A stretch of DNA of 64,000 bases, from contig NZ_JACTAG010000002.1 in assembly GCF_014763045.1 (NCBI RefSeq), forward strand, positions 1,178,001-1,242,000. The letters run 5' to 3'. The translations under genes and the position numbers were made by a program. This stretch comes from Sulfitobacter aestuariivivens (GTDB lineage: Bacteria > Pseudomonadota > Alphaproteobacteria > Rhodobacterales > Rhodobacteraceae). Under the pieces are notes generated by a model that worked only from the letters and a program-made list of their open reading frames with translations, was not told where the DNA came from and did no database searches. Shown here piece after piece: positions 52,901-61,729 of this stretch. Numbering within the stretch: position 1 is the stretch's first letter; each line of letters begins with the position of its first letter.

Positions 52901-53827
52901 ATGGAATTTAAGGACTATTACAAAGTGCTGGGCGTCGCGCGGGATGCGGGTGCCGACGAGATTAAGAAAGCCTTTCGCAAGGCCGCACGAAAGTATCACC
53001 CCGATATCAATACGGGCGCCGAAGCCGAAGCAAAGTTCAAGGACGTGAACGCGGCTTATGAGGTGCTCAAGGACTCTGAGCGTCGGGCGGCCTATGATCA
53101 GTTGGGGCAAGAACCGCCACGCGGTCAGTGGCGTTACCAGCCGCCGCCTGATTGGGACAGTGGTTTCTCATTCTCGCAAGGCGGTCCGCAGCAGGATGCG
53201 GCCTACAGCGATTTTTTCGAAACCCTTTTTCGGCGGGGCGCTGATCCGGCGGGTGGTATGGGGGCTGGGCGGGGGGCTGACAGCCACGGTCGGATCGAAA
53301 TCACGATAGAGGAAGCCTTCACTGGGGCAAAACGTATGCTGAGCGTCAGATCGCCGGTGCTAGGTCCAGATGGCAGTGTTACGCTGACAGAACGCGCCGT
53401 CGCAGTGAACGTGCCCAAAGGCGTGTCCGAAGGTCAGCACATTCGGCTTGTGGGGCAGGGCGCAGCCGGCGAGGGTGCCGCAGGGGATCTGTTTCTTGAA
53501 GTGTCCTTCGCCCCACATCCCGTTTATCGCCCTGATGGCAAGGACCTGTACCTCGACCTTCCGGTCGCCCCGTGGGAGGCCGCCCTTGGCGGGCATGTGA
53601 AGATGCCCACCCCCGATGGCAAAGTGGACTTGCGCATACCCACGAATGCGCGCGCAGGTCAAAAATTGCGGCTCAAGGGTAAGGGGCTGCCGGGTCATCT
53701 AAGCGGAGACATCTATGCAACTTTGAAAATCGTCAACCCAAAGGCTGACACAGCCGAGACCCGCGCGTTTTTTGAGAAGATGGCACAGGAGATGCCCTTT
53801 GATCCGCGTGCCAATCTAGGAGGTTAG
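52901..53827 (+). CDS. cbpA: DnaJ-type curved-DNA-binding co-chaperone
   Basis: 308 residues. J-domain MEFKDYYKVLGVARDAGADEIKKAFRKAARKYHPDINTG with HPD at 33-35, a Gly/Phe-rich linker (about 75-125), no zinc-finger domain, and the C-terminal beta-sandwich pair (YLDLPVAPWEAALGGHVKMPTPDGKV and RLKGKGLPG). It is the CbpA layout, a DnaK partner that also binds DNA. The ATG at 52901 starts the J domain; the frame to 52778 is antisense to usp. cbpM follows after three bases. Confidence 0.92.
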   Translation: MEFKDYYKVLGVARDAGADEIKKAFRKAARKYHPDINTGAEAEAKFKDVNAAYEVLKDSERRAAYDQLGQEPPRGQWRYQPPPDWDSGFSFSQGGPQQDAAYSDFFETLFRRGADPAGGMGAGRGADSHGRIEITIEEAFTGAKRMLSVRSPVLGPDGSVTLTERAVAVNVPKGVSEGQHIRLVGQGAAGEGAAGDLFLEVSFAPHPVYRPDGKDLYLDLPVAPWEAALGGHVKMPTPDGKVDLRIPTNARAGQKLRLKGKGLPGHLSGDIYATLKIVNPKADTAETRAFFEKMAQEMPFDPRANLGG

Positions 53828-53830
53828 ATC

Positions 53831-54130
53831 ATGAAAAAGACCACCCTTCACAGCGACGTTGTCGACATGCTTACGCTGGAGGACCTTTGTCGCTTCTGCG
53901 ATGCGGATGAGGCCTGGGTGATCGAGTTGGTAGAGCACGGCGTGCTCGACCCCATTGGCGGCACCAGTAGCAATTGGCGCTTTTTCGGTGCCAGCATCCG
54001 GCGCGCGAAAAAAGCGCGGCGACTTAACCGTGACCTGGGTGTGAACACAGCAGGTGTCGCCTTGGTCTTGGACCTTCTCGATGAACGTGATGCTGTAGTG
54101 CGACGGTTGGCGCAGTATGAGGCACCTTAG
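53831..54130 (+). CDS. cbpM: Chaperone modulator CbpM
   Basis: 99 residues of the MerR-like CbpM family: LTLEDLCRFCDADEAWVIELVEHGVLDP, then SNWRFFGASIRRAKKARRLNRDLGVNTAGVALVLDLLDE. It binds the J-domain of CbpA and limits its activity. Its start is three bases after cbpA, the usual pairing. Its stop overlaps the convergent arcC stop by four bases. Confidence 0.9.
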   Translation: MKKTTLHSDVVDMLTLEDLCRFCDADEAWVIELVEHGVLDPIGGTSSNWRFFGASIRRAKKARRLNRDLGVNTAGVALVLDLLDERDAVVRRLAQYEAP

Positions 54131-55023
54131 GGCTTCATACTGATCCGGGTGCCTTTGGCGCCCTGAACCAGTGCCATGCAATCCTCTAACCGCCCGATGG
54201 CAGCGAAACCCCCGGTCGCGCGCGCAAAGTCGCAGGCGGCATCGACTTTCGGCCCCATTGACCCAGCCGGAAAGGACATGGAGGCCAGTTCATCAGGTGT
54301 GGCCGCGCGAAGGATCGTTTCATCCGGCCCGCCCCAATCTGTGAAAACGCCTGCCACGTCGGTGAGCATCAAAAACGCATCCGCCTTCACTTCCCGCGCG
54401 AGCAGGCCGCTCGCATGATCTTTGTCGATGACAGCTTCCACACCGATCATCGTGCCGTCAGGTTTCTGCACTACCGGAATGCCACCACCGCCAGCGCAAA
54501 TGACGATGACCTTCTGTTCCAGCAGGAGATTGATGACATCCAATTCCAGAATGCATTTAGGACGCGGGGAGGGGACGGTCCGGCGGAAATGCGCGCCATC
54601 TTTGCCGATGGACCAGCCGCGGTCCGTGCTCAGCTTTGCGGCTTCGGCTTCTGCATAAATCGGCCCGATGAACTTTGTCGGAGCCTGAAACGCGGGATCA
54701 CCGGGATCGACCTCAATCTGGGTCAGAAGTGTGGCGTATTTCGCATCCGGCTCGTAGGCATTGTCTAGCTCCTGCTGAAGGACATAGCCGATCATGCCGT
54801 CGGTCTCGGCCCCCAGCACGTCCAGTGGGAAAAGCCCACCTTGCAGCGCCAGATAGCCGACCTGCGGGCCATTGCCGTGGGTGATCACCACCTCATGACC
54901 CGCCTCAAGCAGCTTAGCCAGAGATTCGGCAGCGACGCGGATGCTGGCGCGCTGGCCCTCGGCAGTCAGCGTTTCACCGCGTTTAGACAGGGCGTTCCCG
55001 CCCAAAGCGACGACAATTCTCAT
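54127..55023 (-). CDS. arcC: Carbamate kinase
   Basis: 298 residues. Amino-acid-kinase fold with IVVALGGNALSKRGE, HEVVITHGNGPQVGYLALQ, VIVICAGGGGIPVV, VIDKDHASGLLA and DAFLMLTDVAGVF. It transfers the phosphoryl group of carbamoyl phosphate to ADP, yielding ATP in arginine fermentation. Last gene of the arc operon, directly adjoining arcB. Intact. Confidence 0.94.
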   Translation of the reverse strand: MRIVVALGGNALSKRGETLTAEGQRASIRVAAESLAKLLEAGHEVVITHGNGPQVGYLALQGGLFPLDVLGAETDGMIGYVLQQELDNAYEPDAKYATLLTQIEVDPGDPAFQAPTKFIGPIYAEAEAAKLSTDRGWSIGKDGAHFRRTVPSPRPKCILELDVINLLLEQKVIVICAGGGGIPVVQKPDGTMIGVEAVIDKDHASGLLAREVKADAFLMLTDVAGVFTDWGGPDETILRAATPDELASMSFPAGSMGPKVDAACDFARATGGFAAIGRLEDCMALVQGAKGTRISMKP

Positions 55024-56025
55024 TTACGACCCAAGAGTTGCGACCAGAACGGCCTTGATGGTGTGCATGCGGTTTTCGGCCTGATCAAAAACGATAGAGG
55101 CGGGGCTTTCGAATACCTCTTCCGTCACCTCCATCGCGTCCAGACCAAAGGTATCGCGGATATGCTGGCCGACTTCAGTTTCGGTGTTATGAAACGCAGG
55201 CAGGCAATGCATAAATTTCGTGTGCGGATTGCCGGTCATCGCCATCATTTCGGTGTTCACCTGATAGGGCATCAGCAGCTTGATGCGCTCGGCCCAGACG
55301 CCTTCAGGCTCGCCCATAGAGACCCAGACGTCAGTATAGACGACATCGCATTCGCTTACCCCTTGCTGCACATCTTCGATCAAAAGGATCCGCGCGCCGG
55401 TCAGCTTCGCCTCGGCCAATGCTCCGTTGACGATGGTTTTGTCCGGCCAAAGTGATTTTGGCCCGCAAAGGCGCACATCCATCCCCAGCTTGGAGGCACC
55501 AATCAGCAGACTGTCGCCTATGTTGTTGCCCGCATCCCCCATAAAGCAGAACGCGATTTGACCCAGTGGTTTGTCGACGTGTTCAGACATGGTCAGAACG
55601 TCGGCGAGGATCTGCGTCGGGTGGAATGCGTCGGTAAGCCCGTTGTAGACGGGTACACCGGACCATTCAGCCAGCGTTTCAACGATGTCCTGACCAAACC
55701 CACGATATTCAATCGCGTCGTACACTCGGCCCAACACCCGCGCGGTGTCCTTGATGCTTTCCATCTTGCCAATGTGACTGCCCGACGGCCCCAGATAGGT
55801 GACATGCGCGCCTTGGTCGTGGGCTGCGACCTCAAACCCAACGCGCGTGCGTGTGGAGTTCTTTTCAAAGATCAATGCAATCTCGCGGCCTGTAAGGGTT
55901 GGCTGTTCGGTGCCTGCATATTTCGCGGCCTTCAGATCAGTGGCGAGTTTCAGCAGGAATTTGATTTCTTGCGGGGTGAAATCGCGCAATGACAAAAACG
56001 AGCGGTTCTTGAGATTGAAGGACAA
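55024..56025 (-). CDS. arcB: Ornithine carbamoyltransferase (catabolic, arc operon)
   Basis: 333 residues. Carbamoyl-phosphate motif [27 protein letters not shown], and [14 protein letters not shown] near the C-terminus. With arginine deiminase and carbamate kinase it splits citrulline phosphorolytically. The TTG at 56025 is chosen because GGTGGAG sits seven bases before it and it gives the family N-terminus [15 protein letters not shown]; the GTG at 56046 would lie inside arcA with no ribosome site. Confidence 0.9.
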   Translation of the reverse strand: MSFNLKNRSFLSLRDFTPQEIKFLLKLATDLKAAKYAGTEQPTLTGREIALIFEKNSTRTRVGFEVAAHDQGAHVTYLGPSGSHIGKMESIKDTARVLGRVYDAIEYRGFGQDIVETLAEWSGVPVYNGLTDAFHPTQILADVLTMSEHVDKPLGQIAFCFMGDAGNNIGDSLLIGASKLGMDVRLCGPKSLWPDKTIVNGALAEAKLTGARILLIEDVQQGVSECDVVYTDVWVSMGEPEGVWAERIKLLMPYQVNTEMMAMTGNPHTKFMHCLPAFHNTETEVGQHIRDTFGLDAMEVTEEVFESPASIVFDQAENRMHTIKAVLVATLGS

Positions 56026-56029
56026 GGCG

Positions 56030-57256
56030 TTACTCCACCGGATCACGTGAAATGGGGCAGGTCATGCAGTGGCCACCGCCACGGCCGCGGCCTAATTCGG
56101 CACCACGGATGGTGATGACTTCGATGCCTGCCTTGCGTAGAAGCGTGTTGGTGTGGACGTTGCGGTCGTAAGCGAGGACAACATCGGGTTCCAAGGCAAC
56201 GACGTTGTTGCCGTCGTCCCACTGCTCACGCTCTTGTTCAAAATGGTCCCCGCCCGTGCCGATGATGTGCAGGCTGTCCATATGCAGAGGTTCCTGAATG
56301 ACGTCAAAAAGAGATGGCCGGGGTCTTCGACCACTTTCAGCGCGTGCTTGTCATCGGGGTAAAGGGAATAGCATCTGATCTGTTCAGCCACTTGCGTGAA
56401 GCTGGTGACGGTATTGCGATCACAGAATGTCAGGACCGTATCGAGATGCATCGCGGCGCGAGACGCCGGCATCTGGCAGGCGATAACACGTGTCGCCATG
56501 CCCTGATCAAAGAGCGAGACGGCCAATTGCCCTACGGCCTGCGGTGTCGTGCGCTCGCCCATTCCGACCAGCACGCTTCCATTTCCTATGGGCATTACGT
56601 CTCCGCCCTCAAGCGTTGCGGGACCAAAATCCTGATCGGGGTTGCCCCAGAGCACCTTTGCCTTGCCCGCAAAGCGCGGGTGGAAGCGATAGATCGTGGC
56701 CGCGATCAACGTCTCTTGCTGCCGCGCGGGCCAGTGCATGGGGCTCAGCGTAACGCCCCCGTAGATCCAGCAGGATGTATCGCGGGTGAAAATGAGGTTC
56801 GGCAGAGGCGGTAGCACAAAACCATCGGCCCCGAGGAAACGGCCAAACATGCCATGCGGGGCAAAGGGCAGATCGCTGACCGTGATTCCACCCGTCAGAA
56901 ATCGGGTCAGGGCGGCGGCGGGCAGTTCATTCAGCCAATCGCGCAGGTTGCTCATCATGCCGACGCCGATGCGGTCCTCTGTGATCTTGCGATCCAGAAG
57001 CCAGCGACGGGCCTCTGTTTGATCCAGAATCTCTGTCAGGAGATCGTGCTGTTCCAGCACTTCGATGCCGCGTTCACGCATCTTGTCACAAAAGGCGAAG
57101 TGATCCTTGCGGGCCTCATCCACCCAGAAGACATCGTCAAACAGCAGCGCGTCGCAGTTGCTTGGGGTCAGCCGTTCAAGTGCCAGGCCGGGACTCGAGA
57201 CCATGACAGTACGCAATTTTTCCGACTTCCGAGTGTACTCCCAAAGGCGCGCTCAT
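56030..57256 (-). pseudogene. arcA: Arginine deiminase with two frameshifts
   Basis: The start is an ATG at 57256 overlapping the upstream stop (ATGA) and reads [13 protein letters not shown]; then a run of five A at 57217-57221 (complement) shifts the frame, and [28 protein letters not shown] continues one base off. A run of five T at 56306-56310 shifts again, and [25 protein letters not shown]...[14 protein letters not shown] ends normally at 56030. Both parts keep catalytic motifs ([28 protein letters not shown], the final Cys). Removing one and two bases gives 407 residues, full family length. Either a recent pseudogene or a homopolymer error in the sequence. Confidence 0.82.
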
Positions 57257-58698
57257 AGCAGCACCGCAGCGCTTAACAGCGCCATGGAGATAAGTGACAG
57301 CACCAACAGCAGGGGCCAGACAAACCTGAGCCAGATGTTATACGGCACCCGCCCAATAGCGAGGCCGCCGACAACAACAGCATATGTTGGTGCTACCAGA
57401 TTGGTGATCCCGATTGCGGTTTGAAAGGCGGTGACAGCCAAGTCACGGCTGACACCGGCGAAGTCCGACAGCGGTGCCATGATCGGCATTGATAGGACGG
57501 CCAGCCCTGAGGTGGAGGGGACGAGAAAGCTCATCAACGCTTCGATCCCGAAAAGTGCGTTGATAAACGCAACCTCGGACATGCCGGTGATCCAGCGCTC
57601 GAACGTATGCAGAATGGTATCGGTGATCCGCCCCTGATCCATGATGATCACGATGCCGCGTGCCAGCCCGATAACCAGCGCCACACCCAAAAGGTCGCGC
57701 GCACCTTCGACAAAAGCATTGGTGAACGCCTTTTCGCCCAGCCAACCCAATGTCCCAATCAAAATGGACGCAGCGAGGAACAAAGCGGACATTTCTGCCA
57801 TCCACCAGCCTTGCGAGGAGACGCCCCAAACCATCATGACAAAGGTTGCCGCAAAGAGGATCAGGATCACGCTTTGCATCCCCGTCAGCGTTTCACCTTC
57901 GACCGGCGCGTGCTTTTGCAGAAAGTGCGCCTCGTTCTCATCCTGCAGATGCGCAACAAGAGAGCGTGTAGGATCAACGCGCACCCGTTCGGCGTAGCGC
58001 ATCACAAAGGCAACAGCCGCGAGCCACGACAGCCCAAGGATCACAAAGCGCAGGACCATGCCTTCGGTAAAAGCAATGCCCGCCGCGTTGGAGGCAATGG
58101 CGGTGGAGAACAGGTTGATGGTTGAACCGATCACCCCAACACCAGCGCCAAGCATGATAATCGCGACACCTGTCAGCGCGTCATAGCCGGCCGCGATCAT
58201 GATCGGGATCAGCAGGACATAGAACGCCAGCGTTTCTTCGGCCATGCCATAGGTCGCGCCTCCAGCAGCAAACAGCGCCATCATGATCGGGATCATCCAT
58301 TTCTCGCGGCCTTCCAGCTTGCGCATGGCCTGTGCCACGCCCGTGTTGATCGCGCCCGTTGCGGTAACAACGCCGAGGAACCCACCAACGATGAGGACGA
58401 ACAGCGAGACGTCGATCGCGTTTGCTTCGTATGATGAGGGGTCGTAGAACCCCGCGATTGGGGCCAGTAGTACGTCAATGAACCCCTGCGGCGTCGCCTC
58501 TACCAGCGCGTAGGAGCCGGGGACAGGGACGTCCTTGGACAGCGCCGCATTCGGGGCGCGTTCATATTGACCTGCGGGAATGATCCACGTCAGTGCGGCC
58601 ATTGCGATGACAAGGCCAAAGAGGATTGTGTAGGCGGATGGAAAGCGGCTCTCTTCTGGCTGCTTTTGATCGGAGCCGTAGTGCGGTGGCATGACCAT
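57253..58698 (-). CDS. YfcC-family membrane carrier, probable arginine/ornithine antiporter of the arc operon
   Basis: 481 residues, about 12 hydrophobic segments, of the YfcC/DcuC-like ion transporter family. Blocks: YTILFGLVIAMAALTWIIPAGQYER at the N-terminus, AAGGATYGMAEETLAFY, GAGVGVIGSTINLFST, and FLVPSTSGLAVLSMPIMAPLSD in the second half. It occupies the arcD place, directly before arcA, so exchange of arginine for ornithine is the likely role. The ATG at 58698 follows GGGAGG. FNR-type palindrome 58-80 bases upstream. Confidence 0.85.
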   Translation of the reverse strand: MVMPPHYGSDQKQPEESRFPSAYTILFGLVIAMAALTWIIPAGQYERAPNAALSKDVPVPGSYALVEATPQGFIDVLLAPIAGFYDPSSYEANAIDVSLFVLIVGGFLGVVTATGAINTGVAQAMRKLEGREKWMIPIMMALFAAGGATYGMAEETLAFYVLLIPIMIAAGYDALTGVAIIMLGAGVGVIGSTINLFSTAIASNAAGIAFTEGMVLRFVILGLSWLAAVAFVMRYAERVRVDPTRSLVAHLQDENEAHFLQKHAPVEGETLTGMQSVILILFAATFVMMVWGVSSQGWWMAEMSALFLAASILIGTLGWLGEKAFTNAFVEGARDLLGVALVIGLARGIVIIMDQGRITDTILHTFERWITGMSEVAFINALFGIEALMSFLVPSTSGLAVLSMPIMAPLSDFAGVSRDLAVTAFQTAIGITNLVAPTYAVVVGGLAIGRVPYNIWLRFVWPLLLVLSLISMALLSAAVLL

Positions 58699-58755
58699 CT
58701 GAAATACCTCCCTTATGGGCGCGGTTTCCATGATCATGGGGCAGTTGAGGGAATA

Positions 58756-58777
58756 CCGATTGAGATTGCTCAATCGG
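58756..58777. promoter_or_regulatory. FNR/FixK-type palindrome upstream of the arc operon
   Basis: CCGATTGAG-ATTG-CTCAATCGG is a perfect nine-base inverted repeat with a four-base spacer; its core TTGAG-N4-CTCAA has the TTGA-N6-TCAA recognition bases. It sits 58 bases upstream of the first arc gene's start and 16 bases past the end of the gene at 58793. Confidence 0.65.
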
Positions 58778-58792
58778 ACGACAGAACCGTCA

Positions 58793-59446
58793 CTATTTCT
58801 TGATGCGCTGTTTGTACTTCCGGTAGAGGCGTTGATTCATTTCAATGAACTGACCAAGGCCTCTACCCAGCAGCCCTGCCGCATTGCGCCGCAGGTAAAA
58901 GTAGCCGGTAACGCTAGCGATAAGCCCACCCAAAGCGTCTACGATCAGATCGCCCATGGTATCTTTCAGGCCTGACTTCTGCATGTTCAATCCAAATGAA
59001 ACGTCCATTGCAAATTCAAAAATTTCCCAGAGCGCGCCGACTGTCATTGCGACGCAGAAGCTGATGAATGCGATGGCGGAGGGTGGCGCGGCAAAGCGGT
59101 CGCCTTCGAATAACATAAAGACAAACAGAAACCCCGTCAGGCCAAAGCCCACCGCCGAAAGGCCATGCAATGCGATGTCCCACCACCAAAGGCGTTCGTA
59201 GAAATCGAAAGCTTCGCCCAGAAAGATCGATGCAAAGAAAAACAGGGTTGTGAACAGAAGAAACGGCAACGGCAGGCGAAGAGACCATCGGGCAGCGAGC
59301 AGGGGCGGCAACAGAGACAAAGCAAGCGTTGCGAAGCTGACAAAGGCCAGAGACCAACGCGACAGCCCAAGCGCGATCACAGCCGTACTCAGAAGCATCG
59401 CCCAGATGATCAACATTATGGCACTGGTGTCTTGGATCAGTTTCAC
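58793..59446 (-). CDS. DUF2238 (YjdF-like) membrane protein
   Basis: About 217 residues and six membrane segments. The diagnostic part is LGEAFDFYERLWWWDIALHGLSAVGFG, GALWEIFEFAMD, and LKDTMGDLIVDALGGLIASVTGYFYL. Function unknown. Start unsettled: a GTG at 59446 follows AAGG; an ATG at 59503 overlaps the divergent start at 59502, giving 236 residues. Ends with a basic tail. Confidence 0.78.
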   Translation of the reverse strand: MKLIQDTSAIMLIIWAMLLSTAVIALGLSRWSLAFVSFATLALSLLPPLLAARWSLRLPLPFLLFTTLFFFASIFLGEAFDFYERLWWWDIALHGLSAVGFGLTGFLFVFMLFEGDRFAAPPSAIAFISFCVAMTVGALWEIFEFAMDVSFGLNMQKSGLKDTMGDLIVDALGGLIASVTGYFYLRRNAAGLLGRGLGQFIEMNQRLYRKYKQRIKK

Positions 59447-59501
59447 AGATGACCTTAGGAGTGGTGTTAAAATCAGGCGTGGTCGTTCATATATATCTGG
59501 C

Positions 59502-60206
59502 ATGCAGATGACGCAGATACGCATTGCAAGTTATAACATGCGCAAGGCCCGTGGTCTTGACCAAAAGCGGCGGCCTGAACGTACCTTGCAAGTGATCAGC
59601 GATCTGAATGCGGATTTGGTTGTGCTGCAAGAGGCCGACAAACGGCTGGGTTCGCGTCCCTCCGCCTTGCCGCGCAAGATGATCGAGACCGAGACGGATT
59701 TTGAACTGGTCAACGTGTCCCCCAACGATGTGAGTATTGGTTGGCATGGCAACGCCGTATTGGCGCGGAAAGGTCTTGACGTGATGTGCGTTGACCGATT
59801 GGACCTGCCCGGGTTTGAGCCGCGAGGGGCCGTCAGAGTGCGACTCGGTCTGGGGGCAGGTCTGACCATCATCGGGGCACATCTGGGATTGCGCAGAGGG
59901 GACAGGCAGGCGCAGCTTTCAGAGCTGAGCAGGTTCTCGTCCGAAGACAAGCATTGCATCATCGCTGGCGACTTCAACGAATGGTCCAAGACGAAAGGGT
60001 TTGAGCCGTTGAAGGCCCGATTTAAGACTCTCAGCCCTGGAAAGTCGTTCCACGCGCGACGCCCCATCGCTGCACTTGATCGTTTTGCCCTTTCACACGG
60101 CTTAACCTTGCGTGATGCAGGTGTTGATCAAAGCCCGCTTGCACGGGTGGCGTCGGACCATCTGCCGATCTGGTCCGACATTTCGGTTCCCGCCGCTACT
60201 TGCTGA
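59502..60206 (+). CDS. Endonuclease/exonuclease/phosphatase family protein
   Basis: 234 residues. The DNase-I-like fold is visible as RIASYNMRKARGLD, DLVVLQEADKR (metal Glu), GWHGNAVLAR, IGAHLGLRRGDRQAQ, IIAGDFNEW (D/N) and VASDHLPIWSDI (catalytic His). It cuts phosphodiester bonds in nucleic acids or phosphate esters. ATGs at 59502 and 59508 both fit and neither has a good ribosome site. It converges on usp, overlapping by 11 bases. Confidence 0.85.
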   Translation: MQMTQIRIASYNMRKARGLDQKRRPERTLQVISDLNADLVVLQEADKRLGSRPSALPRKMIETETDFELVNVSPNDVSIGWHGNAVLARKGLDVMCVDRLDLPGFEPRGAVRVRLGLGAGLTIIGAHLGLRRGDRQAQLSELSRFSSEDKHCIIAGDFNEWSKTKGFEPLKARFKTLSPGKSFHARRPIAALDRFALSHGLTLRDAGVDQSPLARVASDHLPIWSDISVPAATC

Positions 60207-61035
60207 ACAGAATCGGCAGCTTCTGATCACGCAACAGAGCATAGGTCGTGGCCCCCAGCACAAAGTCATATGCGCGCGAATGGCCAAAGGCACCGGTGAC
60301 AATCAGGTCAGCGCCCTCTTCGAATGCCACGTTCTGCAATACGTCTGCGATGCTGCCGCCCATAGGATCACGATGAACCAACGTAGGCTTCAGGCCGTGC
60401 CGCGCATACATTTCGACCATATCAATCGCGTCGGAATCCTTGAACGCATCCTGAGGGCTTTTCTGAACGCGCAGGACCGTCAGAGATGCACCATCATCTG
60501 CCAAGGCCAGCATGTCGTGCGCTGCGCGCGCTGCCTCGCGTGTATCGCTCCATCCCAATAGGATGTTGGCGCCGATCTCAGGCCCGTCGTATTCCAGCGG
60601 CACCACGATCACAGGTCGCCCGCTTTCGCGGATCACTTGGGTCTGGGCATGGCGCTGATCATAGCGGTCGCTGTTCTTGTCCTCGTGAGCCATGATGACC
60701 AGATCAGCCGCTCGCGCGCTTTCGATCATACGCTCGCTGGCCGATTGTGCTTCTGCCCGGACCAAACGGAACTCGCTGACGAAGTCTTCGGACCTGGTAT
60801 GCTTTTGAAACACACCTTTGATCGCTTCTGACTCCTTTTTCTGGCTTTCGTTGAAGGATGCAAAGGCCGTGTCCGGAATATGCATTGCTATGCCGGGGTA
60901 GACGACGAGCGCTTCAACGGTGTGCAACCCAATCAGATGCGCACCGTGTTTGCGCGCGATTGGCACCGCAACTTTGAGAAGTGTTTCCGCATGATCGGGC
61001 GTGGTCAGGCATACAAGAATTGTCTTGGGGGCCAT
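60196..61035 (-). CDS. Universal stress protein (tandem UspA domains)
   Basis: 279 residues. The first domain starts KTILVCLTTPDHAETLLKVAVPIARKHGAHL; the second carries DLIVTGAFGHSRAYDFVLGATTYALL, the ATP-binding pattern. Start at ATG 61035 after AAAGGAA; the longer frame is non-coding. It follows the Hsp20 gene by 60 bases on the same strand, suggesting co-expression. Probably a stress-survival factor under anaerobic conditions. Confidence 0.9.
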   Translation of the reverse strand: MAPKTILVCLTTPDHAETLLKVAVPIARKHGAHLIGLHTVEALVVYPGIAMHIPDTAFASFNESQKKESEAIKGVFQKHTRSEDFVSEFRLVRAEAQSASERMIESARAADLVIMAHEDKNSDRYDQRHAQTQVIRESGRPVIVVPLEYDGPEIGANILLGWSDTREAARAAHDMLALADDGASLTVLRVQKSPQDAFKDSDAIDMVEMYARHGLKPTLVHRDPMGGSIADVLQNVAFEEGADLIVTGAFGHSRAYDFVLGATTYALLRDQKLPILFSK

Positions 61036-61094
61036 GTGTCTATTCCTTTGAGCGTGGTCCGAGCCGGGGCGCATCGCAGCGCCCCAGATTTTCG

Positions 61095-61580
61095 TCAGAC
61101 TTTTTTGATGTTGATTTTCTGGACTGCGGCTTTGGCGGCTGGGGGTTTGGCGATGCTGAGCTTGAGGATGCCATCAGAAAAGTCCGCTTTCACGGCACCA
61201 TCGTCAGGCGTGAAGCCAAGGGGAATCTGACGGCGGAAGCTGCCATATCGGCGTTCAATCCGATGATGCCCTTCTTGTTTTTCCTCGTGATCGGCGCTTT
61301 TCTCGCCCTTAAGAACCAGCAATTCGCCAGAAACAGTGACATCCAGATCATCTTCTTTGACGCCTGGCACCTCTGCGCTGACTTCGATCGCGTCGTCGGT
61401 TTCAACCACGTCAATGGCCGGGAAGCTTGAGCCTGCAAAGAAGGATTGGCCGTCATCCTCCAGCATCGGAAAGTTGGATTTGAACTGGTCAAACAGACGG
61501 TTCATTTCCTTCTGGAGCGACGGGAACAGTGCAGGTTCGCCAGCGGATCGGGTGGATTGGGGAAGCGTTTGACGTGACAT
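61095..61580 (-). CDS. Hsp20/alpha-crystallin small heat-shock protein
   Basis: 161 residues. Alpha-crystallin domain from PAIDVVETDDAIEVSAEVPGVKEDDLDVTVSGELLVLKGEK to RRYGSFRRQIPLGFTPDDGAVKADFSDGILKLSIAKPP; the conserved G-x-L is GILKL. The C-terminal anchor (IxI) is INI near the end. The ATG at 61580 follows GGAG. Holdase that keeps unfolded proteins soluble. FNR box 73 bases upstream. Confidence 0.93.
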   Translation of the reverse strand: MSRQTLPQSTRSAGEPALFPSLQKEMNRLFDQFKSNFPMLEDDGQSFFAGSSFPAIDVVETDDAIEVSAEVPGVKEDDLDVTVSGELLVLKGEKSADHEEKQEGHHRIERRYGSFRRQIPLGFTPDDGAVKADFSDGILKLSIAKPPAAKAAVQKINIKKV

Positions 61581-61652
61581 CTTCAATCTCCTTTCAATGC
61601 AGTCGACACAGAGTGTATCCTTGGCTGAATATCAGGACGCAGAAAGCACCAA

Positions 61653-61666
61653 TTGATCCCGATCAA
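61653..61666. promoter_or_regulatory. FNR/FnrL box between hsp20 and the bactofilin-like gene
   Basis: TTGAT-CCCG-ATCAA is a perfect consensus match. It is 73 bases from the hsp20 start and 64 from the gene at 61730; it can serve either. Confidence 0.75.
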
Positions 61667-61729
61667 TCGATAGAGCGGAGATTCGCGTAGGTCCTCAGGG
61701 CAACAATGTTCTGAAACAAGGGGCCAATA

